Origin: Platerodrilus igneus
Lineage: Eukaryota; Arthropoda; Insecta; Coleoptera; Lycidae
NCBI GenBank assembly: GCA_036346225.1
Contig: JARFIW010000139.1
Span: 9,281,001 to 9,345,000 of the forward strand
Direction of reading: 5' to 3'
Length of the DNA stretch: 64,000 nt
The position numbers were made by a program, and so were the translations under genes. Positions 10,800-21,669 of this stretch are shown piece by piece. The notes below the pieces were generated by a model that was not told where the DNA came from, made no database searches, and saw only the letters and a list, made by a program, of their open reading frames with translations. Numbering within the stretch: position 1 is the first letter of the stretch; every line of letters starts with the position of its first letter.

Positions 10800-13100
10800 T
10801 CTGTGAGTCTGACCAAACTGAAAGCATTTAAAATTCGTATTAACAACAAAATGTTTTATAGTTAGGGGTTTATAATTTTAATCAATTCGCTTGTTAGAAA
10901 TTAACCAATTAGAATTTCTATTATAACTACAGCATCAACAATGCTTCTTTTGCACTTCCTGCACGGGTGAGCCTGCTGTGTTTGCGACATGCATATTAAC
11001 ATTATTCTAAAATTCGACTGATATTAAATGTTTTCTTGTCCTTAGATAATTCCTTTTTTATGATGTTTAAATTAAATTGTTAAAAGTGAGTTTATTTACT
11101 AAGGTTAATATTTAATGGCTTGAATTAATTACTGCACGAATGATGAAGTCATTTACTAATTTAAAAAATACAATGAAATATATACTAGCAACTAGAACGG
11201 TTCCCTGTATATTTAATATTTGAATCGCTATTTGCGAGAGGGGCACAAGTCACTATTTTAATAATGTTAAGAAAGTTAAAAACATAATTTTTTTAATAAC
11301 AATATTTCTAACACGAATTTTCAACAATACATTCATTGTGACATTACTTATAACTTAGGTTAATTTGAATTTTATTTTTTTATTTTGGGAATCTGTCAAA
11401 TTTGTTAAGTGGACACATCACCTTCTGCAGTAAACAAAAAAAATAGTAAAATTTTGAAAATTACATATTTCAAAGGTTTTTTACTTTATGGCAGCTGTTG
11501 TATTTCATTCTTTATTTATATTTGGCCAGGTCATAATATGTTGCCAAAGTTCCACATAATCATATGGAATGAATTTAGCAGTGTTTATGATAGTAGCAAT
11601 CTTCTTCGTGTTTATGGATAATTTTCCAAATAGGATGAAGTGGGGCAAATGCGAGTATCATAACTAAAAATTTGTTTTAGTCTAGTTTCAACGAAAATTG
11701 GGTTGATTTAAATGGTAAACTTCAACTGAGGTTTAGTAAGGGTAGTGTTATGTATTTTATTAGTTTAGTAGAATCAAGTAGCCAGTGAATGGATAGTCGA
11801 TTTGAAAATCAAAACTTCTTTGGAATAAACATGGACAATAGGATTAAGAAATTTTAATTGTAAATAGAGTAGGTAGGTTACATATTCTGTCAAAAAATAA
11901 AAAAGAATAGGGAGATCAGTATGTAACCAAAGAAACGAGGTCAGTTGATAAATAAAATTTGAATAGTGAAGTACATATAAGAACAAGCCCGGCCGATTAA
12001 TATTATAAAAGACAAGTTTAAGAAATGAAGTGTATTAGTATTTAATAGGAGTATAATGATAGAAGAATATGTGTTATCCATAAGTAGAATAATAAGATTT
12101 ATAAACCAGGACCATTTTGTAAGAGAACTAGCAAACGTGATTGTGAATTATGAACCCATGTTATAATACAACCGAGTTATGTTACCAGTGTGTCGTTTCT
12201 GTACTTAAGAAGAAATAGAGGAGTTACATAAAGAAGGTTATTTTATTCATAAAATAAATTTGGAGGTTAAAGAATATAGGTATGCCCAAGAAATGAACAA
12301 AATAAATTCAGAAGAAACACCACTATCAAACCCATAACACAAAAACGATCGTGGAAAAGGAAATTCAAGAACAAATTTACCTGACTGTCATCAAGGAAAG
12401 TAAAATGTCATTTATTATAGCACTTGTAAAGATTAGAGTAGTAGCAGATTTATCAATTTCGACACTTATAATATCTTTTATGATCGAGTATCTATTTTTA
12501 GGTTTCTCGACAAAATTAAGCAAAGTAATAGTTGAAATATCAGGGAACTTAATCTTCAAAATTAATGCTTTTTGAATATTTCAGAGAGAACTGCTGACAT
12601 CGGGTGTTACGACAGTATCTGAAATTTAATACCGAAAGAAATAGAAACAACGGAGAGAAATTTAATTAAGACTCGGAGGATACAGGACCACAAGTAGTGA
12701 GTACGTTAGTAAGATAGTATTAGCTGCTATATCACTAATAATATTTAAAATCAAAATTATAATTAATAACCTAAATTTGACAAGTGTCATTTTGACATTA
12801 AAATTTATAAATAGAAATTTTATCCTGACCGTTTTTAATTAGAACATTTTACCATACTAAATTTGTATAATAAACATAAAATTGTGAACCCAACCGGAGA
12901 TAAGAGTAGAGCTAGCCGAGATAGATTAAGGATTTTGAAAGGAATAAAGATTGACATATAATCTTTGGTTGATACAAGGTGTACGGGTAGAGATACACCA
13001 TAAAATAAAAGTATCAGCACAGTACATTAAGTAACATGCCTACATAAACAGTTTTCTTAAACTGCGTAATTAGCAAAATGTCTGAGCAAATTTATAGAAC
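10800..13100. other. Stretch without genes
   Basis: Long AT-rich region with only short chance open frames (for example 11409-11621 and 12351-12575, the latter open on both strands). No domain, RNA gene or element end is recognised. Parts near 12150-12960 could be an unrecognisable LTR element remnant, but I cannot support that. Confidence 0.45.
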
Positions 13101-13106
13101 ATAAAC

Positions 13107-13151
13107 CTATTATTGCATTTACCCCATTAAAAGGGGTAAATGTAATAATAG
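13107..13151. repeat. 19-bp near-perfect palindrome
   Basis: The left arm at 13107-13125 (CTATTATTGCATTTACCCC) pairs with 13133-13151 with one mismatch and a 7-base loop. A third partial copy of the GGGGTAAATGC core is at about 13188-13202. Confidence 0.8.
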
Positions 13152-13321
13152 TAAACGGTTTCCATACAACTTAAATTGCAATAGCAAAGGGGTAAATGCA
13201 AAAAGATCTTACTTTTAACTAAAATTTGATCTTTAGTTCGTTAAAATTGCACAACAACTTGAAGAAGTATTAACATTTTAGATTTAAAGAAATGGTATTT
13301 TCTAAATAAATTTTTGCTTTT

Positions 13322-13325
<4 letters not shown>

Positions 13326-13370
<45 letters not shown>

Positions 13371-13376
13371 AAACTT
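13326..13376. repeat. (TA)n microsatellite
   Basis: About 50 bp of uninterrupted TA dinucleotides. Similar tracts occur at 22870-22901, 25030-25076, 44033-44058, 45798-45851, 57325-57364, 61261-61299 and 63363-63396. Confidence 0.95.
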
Positions 13377-13614
13377 GATGCACTGAAGTACCACTCAGAT
13401 ATAGACTTCTAGTTCGTAAAATGATTGATGAAGGATATGGTGAGGGCAGTTACTTGTTAAAGATATGTAAAAAAATATTTCGGATAAAATAAAGTTTTAA
13501 GATTTCAAATTGGGTGTTGGTGATTTTGTAAAGTAAATTTGAAAAGGATGTTCCAATGAAGTGAACTGCTGTTGCTTGTATATCATAAAATTTTGTTTCA
13601 ATATTTAAAAGGAA

Positions 13615-13821
13615 TTCTTCTTAATCTTCTTTGGGAATTAAACCACTCATAGTTTTTTAAATTATCTTTATTTACGTTTCGATCCATGACCTAGGATCGT
13701 TTTTTTTTGACAACGATCCTAGGTCATGGATCGAAACGTAAATAAAGATAATTTTAAAAACTATGAGTGGTTTAATTCCCAAAGAAGAATGCTAAACAAA
13801 CCACAACAAACATACAGGGAG
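13615..13821. mobile_element. Foldback element copy 1
   Basis: The two arms 13626-13699 and 13714-13788 are inverted copies of ~74 bp separated by a ~14-bp spacer; they contain CCACTCATAGTTTTT and the CGATCCATGACCTAGGATCG core. The insert is bounded by a 13-bp direct repeat TATTTAAAAGGAA at 13602-13614 and 13822-13834. One end carries the tail CTAAACAAACCACAACAAAC followed by ATACAGGGAG, also found (inverted) in the copy at 17852-18013. The GGATCGAAACGT core and the long, variable target duplications suggest a Penelope-like origin; that part is inference. Confidence 0.85.
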
Positions 13822-13834
13822 TATTTAAAAGGAA

Positions 13835-14020
13835 ACTTCACTGCCATGTGAATATGTATGTAAAGCTAAAATTTGAAGTCACTTAGTACGTTTTTATTAG
13901 ATTTAAGTTAGGTATAAGATGTTAAACTTTCACTTTCATTTGAATATGTACGTATAGCCTAAAAAGATTTAAAGTCACTTAGCATGTTTTTATTAGATTT
14001 AAGTTAGTTATAAGATGTAC
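13835..14020. repeat. Two tandem copies of a ~94-bp unit
   Basis: The first unit runs 13840-13930 and the second 13930-14020. Both contain TGAATATGTA, AAGTCACTTAG and TTTTTATTAGATTTAAGTTA with the same spacing apart from small indels. Confidence 0.8.
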
Positions 14021-14042
14021 AATTTTTATTTACTTTTCAGTA

Positions 14043-15892
14043 TACAGGGTGGTCCGGTTTTCATTAGCCAGCGTATATCTTTTGAACTATTCAAGATATA
14101 GAAAAATTTCATGGGAAAAAGTTTTTTGAATATATTTTCTCTACAAATATAAGGCATTAAGTATTTTTCATGGCCTACTATATTTGAGCAATAATATGTC
14201 ACTTTGGTTTTTTAAATACAACACCCTGTATATTTTTTTGAAAAAATGTTCTTGTTGAAATTGTCTTTACGGCAATATGCCACAATCAAAGATTTCTATT
14301 AAAAGTGCGCTAAATAACCTAAATAATAGAATTTCAATCTGATTATTTCTGTTAACAAATGCCATTGCAGTATTTCAGTTGTTTACTTACAATTATCTGT
14401 CACATAAATAAGTAAAAGTATTATTGTGTTCTTAATAGTTGTTTTGCGCAAAATAATGGAAATGAATTATTCAAACAATGAAAAAGTTGATATGTTATGC
14501 TGTCTTTATAGGTCAAACAACAATAAACGTCAAGCTGCAGTTTTATATCGAAAGTTATATCCTGACCGTAGACAACCAAATATAAATACATTTAAGAATT
14601 TAGAAAATTCTTTAAGATCTAATGGTAGATTTTCATCTATCACCAGAAATCAAGTACAACATAAATTGATTATTTTGGCCTACTTTAGACATTATCCTAA
14701 AATTTCTCCGGGACAAGCTGTAGCTGAACTAAACGTTTCGACAGATTTTTAATGTTTTGAGGCGTCATTCAATGAAAGCATTTAAGATGCATTTGGTTCA
14801 AACATTACATCCCAATTATGCCAACAGCCGAGTTGGTTTTTGTATATGGATATTGAAGTATGGGAAGAGAATTTATGGACAGTATTATTTGGACTGATGA
14901 ATCTAACTTTCATAAAAATGGTATTTTTAACAGAAAAAATACACATTATTGGAATGATAGAAATCCTTAGCAATTTGTTGAAACCCTTTTACACGTACGA
15001 TTTTCAGTGAATGAGTGGATAGGTCTAGAAGGTGACCGCATACTGGGTTCGTATTTCTTTAATGGTAGTTTAACCCAAAATAGATATTTGATGTTTTTGC
15101 AAACTTCGTTTCAAGATTTCTTAGATGATATTTTCCTAGTTATCAGGCGAAACTTATGGTTTCAACACGATAGCGCTGCACCACATAATGGAATCAATGA
15201 CACAAATTATTTAAATAATGAGTTTGTTCAGAACTGGATCGGTAATAAGAGACCGACTTTGTGGCCTCCCCGATCACCTGATTTATCAGTTCTTGGTTTT
15301 TTGTTTGGGGGTTTCTGAAAGATCGAGTGTAATTCTAATTCTACCCCTTTTTAAAATCTTGAAGAGTTAATTGCAAAAATAAGAGCAGCTTGCTTGCTAA
15401 TTACGCCGGTCATGCTGTAAGATGCTAGAAAAATTTAATTATTCGAGTTAATAAATGTTTAGAATGTAATGGTGAACAATTTGAACATTTACTAAGATAA
15501 TTAGTTTTCTTGTTAGCTATTATTTTCAGATGTATGTATAAAAAAATTTTCAATTTATTAATTTATACAGTAAATAAACAATAATCACAGTTTCCTATTG
15601 GAATTCTATTATTTGAATTATTTAGTGCATTCTAACAAGAACTCATTGGTTGTGGTATATTGCCATAAAGACAATTTCAAGTAGAGTATTTTTTCAAAAA
15701 AATATACAGGGTGTTCTATTTAAGAAACCAAAGTGACATATTATTGCTCAAATATAGTAGGCCATGGAAAATACTTAATGCCGTATGTTTGTAGAGAAAA
15801 TATATTCAAACAACTTTTTCCTATTAAATTTTTCTATATCTGGCATAGTTCAGAAGATATACGCTGGCTAATGAAAACCGGACCACCCTGTA
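14043..15892 (+). mobile_element. Tc1/mariner-like transposon 1 (inactive)
   Basis: The termini TACAGGGTGGTCCGGTTTTC (14043) and its complement (ending 15892) are flanked by TA on both sides (14041-14042, 15893-15894). The inverted termini are long, ~245 bp (14043-14288 against 15648-15892). Within each arm a second ACCCTGTATATTTTTT motif forms an inner pair (14224-14240, 15694-15712). Inside is a plus-strand transposase of the insect type with a DUF4817-like N-terminal helix-turn-helix and a D-D-D/E catalytic core, broken by frameshifts. Confidence 0.92.
14426..15318 (+). pseudogene. Tc1/mariner-like transposase 1
   Basis: 14426-14752 encodes the N-terminal DNA-binding part (NNKRQAAVLYRKLYPDRRQP, then ITRNQVQHKLIILAYFRHYP). 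Out of frame at ~14880-14970 lies IIWTDESNFHKNGIF with the first catalytic Asp and NTHYW. 15007-15318 encodes the middle and end: LWFQHDSAAPHN with the second Asp, then PPRSPDLSVLGFLFGGF. The third acidic residue, expected after SPDL, is replaced by Gly, so even a repaired frame would lack it. It moved the element by cut-and-paste when intact; several frameshifts and the catalytic loss make it inactive. Confidence 0.88.
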
Positions 15893-16260
15893 TAGTTGTA
15901 AGTCCATTATATCATTGAAATTCACTTCTTGCAACTTTGTAGACATCCAACTCATCTAAAAAGAAATTATTTAGCACGTGTTGTTAGGATTAAAATATCA
16001 ATCAAAATTTATAAATTTACGGCCAATGACATTTGTGTATTAGTTTACTCCAAATTAGAATTTGACAAGAGCAATAAGATCTGTTAATAAAAAGATGGAT
16101 TATACAATGTTAGTTGGAAGAGAATGTAAAGAGTAGTCACCTGGGTTACTGTTGTTTATTGTTTTGTCAGTTCTCATATTTCTACACTTTTATGCAATAA
16201 AAACATTTTATATTACAATTTAATTGCACTCATTTAAGCTAATCTTATTGTCAACGTAAT

Positions 16261-16574
16261 GGTTGTGATGCCAATTCTGGTGAAGCTGCACAGGAACGGT
16301 TAGATTGGTTTGCACATTCGGAGAATTTCCTTGGTTGTATTGGCAATCTTATAAAGAAGACGAACTGAATCTACTGGTCAATTTTGTTGGTCATAATGTT
16401 TTTAGATACATCGAGGACTGTACTGGGTGTAATGATGCTAAGAGACCACTGGAATCCATTTTTCTACAAAACCCAAGAATAAAATATTCACAAAGTATAG
16501 GTGTATCTAAAGAGTTTTGGCGTGCCCTAAAACCTAAAAATAAAAAGTGTAAATTCTGTATTACACAATTTTAA
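16261..16574 (+). pseudogene. Possible retroelement gag fragment
   Basis: The open frame 16305-16574 has DELNLLVNFVGHNVFRYIED followed by CTGCNDAKRPLESIFLQNP, resembling the insect LTR-retroelement gag segment where a cysteine-containing stretch follows a conserved NFVG/NYVS core. Upstream out of frame (16270-16330) AQERLDWFAHSENFLG may be the preceding part. There is no knuckle, LTR or pol part nearby. Low confidence; it may be an unrelated chance frame. Confidence 0.35.
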
Positions 16575-16599
16575 AACGTATTGATCTACAGGTATTAAG

Positions 16600-17285
16600 A
16601 ACCCGCATCTGGTTCGAGTCGTCACTGTAGGCAGTGGAGCTTCATTGTTCAGCAGCAAGACGTTTCATTGGAATTTAGGTATTAGTTTTATCAGTGTCAT
16701 ATTTTGAACACTTAACCTGTTATGCTCGATTGAAATCTTAATTTATTAACCAATATAAACTGCTTACTGTGCGTATTTTCAAGTAATTGTTTACACTGTC
16801 ACATTTAGGAATAGCTTATGTAGAATTAACTAGAAGTCATTTGACTTGCAGTGTCACGTACAACTGTATACAGTTCAGAACTCACGCTGTATGCAGATAT
16901 TGATTTATTCACAAAATTAACCTGAGATAAGAGTTTTCATTGGTCGAAACGCAGATCATTTAAAAACCAATAGAGAAGTTAGTAATTTATTAATTAAAGA
17001 AAAATTTCATACATACGTGCTATTCATTGTAAAATTTCATATACATTAAGCGTACGCGCTAAACAGGGCTAGAAAAGAAATTATAGGGGAATTTGGTGCG
17101 TTGCTAATTTGCTCATATATTAAAAGTGTCGTCAACAACGTGGGGCGGACTAGCGTCATTAATAACAATAAAAACAAGGATCGTTTTGACGTAAAATAAA
17201 AAAGGGTTGATTTAGATTCGTAGACAGGTGGGGCACATCGAAAATAGTTTGTTTTTTTTTGTTAATTTGAACCTAGGGAAGTTAT
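16600..17285. other. Leader or LTR-side sequence upstream of Gypsy gag
   Basis: No gene was seen. A CAACGTGGGGC motif at 17136-17146 resembles the CCCAACGTNGGGGCTC motif at 22808, 47912 and 63322 and may be a tRNA primer-binding site. If so, a 5' LTR ends shortly before 17136, but I could not find a second copy to define it. Confidence 0.35.
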
Positions 17286-19610
17286 GTTCGACGAAGAAAG
17301 AATCACCCGGTCAGGGAAGGTTTATGGCGTCGAGACTGTTGTGAGAGGGCAACCGGTGATGGAGACTGTAGCGGCAGGGGATGCAACAGATGAAACTAGA
17401 GAATATGTGGAGCCGTAGGTGGTTGTAATTCAGCCGGACGTAGAAAAACAGGTTGGTGGAGTCGGAGAGACAGGAAACGGGGGGGGGCATGCAAGGCATC
17501 ATGCAGTTTTTAAGAGAATTTCGGAGCTCACAGGATGAGTTTAAAATTGAGCTGAAGAACGAGGTTAGAAATTCACAAGCGGAAGTTAGGAGAAATTTTG
17601 AGAAAATGGAGACAAAATTTGAAAATTCACGAGCGGAAGTGAGGGAAAGATTTGAGAAAATGGAAGAAAAAGTGAGAATTTACATGCGGAAGTGAGGGAA
17701 AGATTTGAAATGATGGAGATGAAATTTGGAGGGATAAATGCGTTGATACAGAGCAGTTTGGGTTTGCTTAGAGATAAGGTAAGGATGGAAGTAGAAGACA
17801 GGGTAAAGGTAGTCTAGGAAAATTTAGTAACAGGTTTGTCGGAGCTAAGGGAATACTCCCTGTATGTTTGTTGTGGTTTGTTTAGCATTCTTCTTAATCT
17901 TCTTTGGGAATGAAACCACTCATAGTTTTTAAAATCTATTTTGGATCGAAACGTAAATAAAATAGATTTTAAAAACTATGAGTGGTTTCATTCCCAAAGA
18001 AGATTAAGAAGAACGGAGCTAAGGGGTTAGATAGTAGGAGTAGATCTGAGACAGGCAGAAAGTCTTCAAAAGTCAAAAAGGGAACTAATAGAAATAATTC
18101 AGGTAGAATATTTTGGCAACAGAGAATTGAGATCAGACGTAGCAGGTTTTAAAAATGTGATTAACGAAAAGTTAGAAAATTTTGAAAAGGGTATACGAGA
18201 GATCAGGGAGCAAGTATCGGGACTTGAAGGGGGACGCATAAGTACTTACGATTTAGCACACTACGGACGGGACATGTTACCAAAGTTTGGAAGGAGACAG
18301 TTTGAACAGCCTATGCTATATATTGACAAGATGGACGAAATTATGCAAGGAGAGCCAGAGATGGTCAGATTACAATTAATAGGGGCGAGTTTAAGAGGAC
18401 ATGCCGAAAAATGGCACAACATTGTTAGGAAGACATATAATACGTACGACCAATTTAGAGTACTTTTCAAAGACCAGTATTGGGGAAATGCTAAACAAAC
18501 CGATGTGAGAACAAGATTACTAACCGGAAAATATAAGACTAACCTGAGATCGAGAGAGGAGTACGTGATAGATCATTATAACCAGGTGCAGCATCTTACT
18601 CCACACGTTAGGGAAGAAGAAATCATACAATTTTTATCTTGACATATGGAAGCTGAGATAACTAGGGCGGTAGCCGTTCAAAACGTAAAGACGTTAAGGG
18701 AATTTCTAGAAATATTATGGAATTATGACTTGATAAAAGAACCCGAACCAGATAGGAGGAGTACATATGAACAAGGAAACAGGACTCAAAATAACAACTC
18801 TAGGACGTGGAATAGGTACGAGAATCAGGGACAGGAACGAAACCACAAAGATAGGCAAACGACACAATCATACAACGGGAACAGAAACCACTATCAGGGG
18901 GACAATTACCGATTTGATAACAGGTACAGACCGCCATATCAGGGAGATCAGGGGAAGACGAACAATTGGGGTCAACGTGTACATATGGACGACAATTTTA
19001 GGGGAACTAGTGACTGGAATAGAAATCAATATCAGGGGGAAACTTTTAGACGAAATGACTGGGGTTGCAGGAGAAAGGATTTTCAGCAGGGACGAGAGGA
19101 TTTGGGTAACAGACAGAATGAGAACGAACGGCGAAATTTTAACAGGGAACGAGATAAGAGTCCAGGGGAAAATAATGTAGAGATAAGACATTTGACGACG
19201 ACAGACAGGAACAGGGGACAAGAAGACTTGATAGAGGTACCAGAGGTGCACGAAGAGCCCTCAAGTTTAAAAAACGCCGATTTTGTAAATAAGTTTGTCA
19301 ATTTAGAATTAGATATAGGCTTAAGTTTAGTGGATTTAGGTACGACCAGTAGTTTAAGTTTTGTGCATTCCTTGTCAGAAGACAGGGGTGAAAAAGAAAG
19401 GAGTTCACCTTTTGTTAATTTGAAGTTAAATAATTGTTTATATGTAGCATTAATTGATAGTGGGTCTGAGCTGTCACTAGTAAAAAGAGAGATAGTAGTC
19501 AAGCATGCTGGGGTATTAAAAGGGAGGATGTACAAGATAAAACGGATAAGTTTGTGGTCTGCGATGAAAACGAAGATATCGGTAATCGATGAAATTATTT
19601 GTGTAACTAG
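17286..19610 (+). pseudogene. Gypsy-type gag and protease, interrupted
   Basis: The reading starts at ATG 17286 (MFDEERITRSGKVYG) and meets a stop at ~17416. 17453-17695 encodes repeated coiled-coil segments (FEKMETKFENSRAEVRERFE). A foldback insert at 17852-18013 splits the frame. 18127-18642 holds the retrotransposon gag core (YIDKMDEIMQGEPEMVRLQL, GHAEKWHNIV, LFKDQYWG). A single TGA at 18640-18642 is followed in the same frame by 18646-19707: an Asn/Gln/Arg-rich region with no CCHC knuckle, then a retropepsin motif LIDSGSELSLVK (catalytic D at residue 271, 19456). After about residue 320 the frame continues into LINE reverse transcriptase, so Gypsy pol is missing. Confidence 0.85.
17852..18013. 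mobile_element. Foldback element copy 2 inside gag
   Basis: Bounded by the 12-bp direct repeat CGGAGCTAAGGG (17840-17851 and 18014-18025). The arms 17888-17942 and 17959-18011 are inverted copies of ~53 bp with a 16-bp centre containing GGATCGAAACGT. The left end AATACTCCCTGTATGTTTGT matches the right end of copy 1 in reverse, so the two copies are the same family in opposite orientation. It lacks open frames and disrupts the Gypsy gag coding sequence. Confidence 0.9.
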
Positions 19611-20705
19611 AATAGTGCAAAGACGAATGAAAAAACGGGCGGAAGAAATTCTAGGAGAAGACCAATTTGGGTTTAGGCGAAACAGGGGAACACGGGAGGC
19701 TATTTAACTCTGAGAGTGATAATGCAGAAAACAATAGAAAAAGGGGAAAGCGTGTATATAGAGTTTGTAGATCTGGAAAAAGCAAACGACAATGTAAAAT
19801 GGAAAAAAAATGTTTGAAATACTCAAAAAGATTGGAATGAGTTATAGGGATAGACGAATAGTACATAGCTTATACAAAGAGCAAACAGCCGTAATAGAAT
19901 TAGAGCAGGAACGTAGAGAAGTAAACATTAGGAAAGGGATGTGCCTTATCCCCATTGATTTTTAACTTGTACATAGAGGAGGCAATGAATACTGTCAAAT
20001 GCAGGAAGACATTTGGAATTACTATGCAGGGACAAAAAATTGATATGATTAGATTTGCAGATGATATAGCGGTATTAGCGTCTAGCAAGGAAGAGTTAGA
20101 AGCTGCTCTTAATGAAATGGAAACGGTTCTAACAGAGAGATGCGGTATGAAAATTAACAAAACTAAAACTAAAGTTCTTGTATGTAAAGGTGGGGAAAGT
20201 AAATCAAAAACAAGAATACAAATATGTAACACGAACTTACAAGAGGTTATGGATTTCTACTACCTAGGTAACCAAATAACGCAAGATGGGAGAAGCACAA
20301 AAGATATAAAACAAAGATTAGCACAAGGACATGCTACATTTAACAAGAAAAAACAACTACTGTGCTCAAAGATCACAAACATAGAAACAAGCAAAAAGAT
20401 TGCTTAAAACATATGTGTGGAGCACAGCACTGTATGGCTGTGAAGCCTGGGCAGTAGGAGAAGCGGACAAGAAAAAGATAGAAGCCTTTAAAATGTGGTG
20501 CTACAGACGTATGATGAAGATATCATGGACAAACAAAGGCAAGAACGAAGAGGTACTAAAAATGGTAGAGGAAGAGAGAAATATGTGGAAAACGGTAAAA
20601 AATAGGAGAGATAGGATGATGGGCCACATACTACGGCATGAGGGAATAGTGCGGAATATATTAGAAGCAGAGATAGGAAAAAAGAGAAGAAGAAGTAGAA
20701 GAACA
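19610..20705 (+). pseudogene. LINE copy 2: reverse transcriptase, 5' truncated
   Basis: It starts abruptly within the RT domain (RIVQRRMKKRAEEILGEDQF, then GFRRNRGTREAI), fused in frame to Gypsy protease. After a frameshift at ~19700 it resumes with EFVDLEKANDNVKWK. 19955-20407 has MIRFADDIAVLASSKEELEA with the catalytic FADD (~20053-20064), then MKINKTKTKVLVCK and FYYLGNQITQDGRS. 20400-20726 has YVWSTALYGCEAWAVGEADK, MWCYRRMMKISWTNKGKNEE and MMGHILRHEG. It is the same family as 8253-9706 but better preserved. It ends at about 20705, where Penelope-like sequence begins without a poly-A or duplication. Confidence 0.87.
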
Positions 20706-20744
20706 AGTAGAATTTGCTCTTATTAAGCAAATAGCGAATTACAA

Positions 20745-21322
20745 TTGGTTGATATTATAGATAATATTTTTAGAAAGTGTAAAAGTAGAATTAACAACCG
20801 TAGATTAACGACTTTGCAATCAACCACCTCTAAAGATAATGTTAAATATGTTCAACTTCCATTTCACAAAACCACAAAGGGTCTTGATAAAATATTCAAA
20901 CAGATTAATTTTAAAATTGCTTTTACTAATACTAATAAAATTAAAGATTTACTAGGTAATCCAAAAGACAAGGTGGAAAAATTGCAAAAGTCGGGGTTTA
21001 TGAAATTAGTTGTGCAGGGCCAGGGTGTTTTCAAAAATATATTGGTTAGACCAAGAGGAATATAACAACAAGATTTAAAGAGCACATTGCTCACTTCAAA
21101 TATGGTAAATACGAAAGGTCTCAGGTCGCCAAACATATATTTGAAACCAGCCACCCCGTTAAACTAGAAAATGTTAAATTGTTAAAAGCGGTACCAACGT
21201 TTTCCTTCTTAAAAGCCTATGAATCAATTAAAATTGTTAAACATAAAGGCCCCCTCTTAAACACCGATAAAGGGCCAATAGAGCCATCTGCTTTGCTTTC
21301 CCTATTGGTGAACAACCAATGA
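20745..21322 (+). pseudogene. Penelope-like RT linker and GIY-YIG endonuclease domain
   Basis: 20745-21065 is open; a two-base shift at ~21062 continues the protein as TTRFKEHIAHFKYGKYERSQ, VAKHIFETSHPV and LLKAVPTFSFLKAYESIKIV, ending at TGA 21320-21322. These are the conserved parts of a Penelope GIY-YIG nuclease, which nicks DNA to prime reverse transcription. The two name-giving motifs are degraded: the GIY position reads GFM and the YIG position reads NIL, so it is inactive even apart from the frameshift. Confidence 0.8.
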
Positions 21323-21580
21323 GAAAGCAAGATTAAATTGGTTCCGCTTTAGTAGATTTAGAATTAGTATAAATTATGTAGATTTAAGTTATGATGTAAC
21401 AATTCACTTGTTTGTTGTTAATAACACCAGCCTGCGGGTGAGGAGAATATCCTCAATAGTGTTTAAAGCAACAATATAGTAAATTGTATGTTGGAAAGGT
21501 TTACTTCAGCCTATGTGGTGAGGAGAATATCCTCTGAAGTGTTCCAGAACAACAGCTAATTATTATTTAATTACAGGTTT

Positions 21581-21622
21581 CCTACTGATGATGACCACAT
21601 AGTGGTCGAAATACGTATCTAG
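21581..21622 (+). ncRNA. Candidate minimal hammerhead ribozyme
   Basis: CTGATGA (21585-21591) is followed by the stem GACCAC-AUA-GUGGUC (21593-21607), then GAAA (21608-21611), the palindrome UACGUA (21612-21617) and UC (21618-21619). CTA before the core (21582-21584) pairs with TAG after the cleavage site (21620-21622). This is the layout of a type I hammerhead with a very short, loop-less stem III, as reported for ribozymes of Penelope-like elements, which may act as dimers. All conserved core bases I can check are present. Position in a Penelope tail supports the call; activity is not shown. Confidence 0.75.
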
Positions 21623-21669
21623 TAATTTAAATATTTTTGTGGTTAAGGGTTTTTATTTAATTTTATTTA

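Larger units (their letters stand above)
20708..21668 (+). mobile_element. Penelope-like element, 3' portion
   Basis: The first ~20 codons (EFALIKQIANYN) and 20745-21065 (NNRRLTTLQ, VKYVQLPFHKTTKGLDKIFK, TNTNKIKDLLGNPKDK) fit the end of a Penelope RT and its linker. The GIY-YIG region follows, then a noncoding tail with two GTGAGGAGAATATCCTC repeats (21437-21455, 21518-21536) and a candidate hammerhead ribozyme (21581-21622). It is 5' truncated at the LINE junction. A more decayed relative lies at 50690-50940. Confidence 0.82.

Noticed and set aside
12351..12575. 74-residue plus-strand frame with a hydrophobic stretch
   Set aside because: It is open on both strands, has no recognisable domain, and is surrounded by stops in AT-rich sequence.
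13700..13745. Hammerhead ribozyme in the foldback element (GGATCGAAACGT)
   Set aside because: The GAAA part and a possible stem are there, but the CTGATGA core is absent in both copies.
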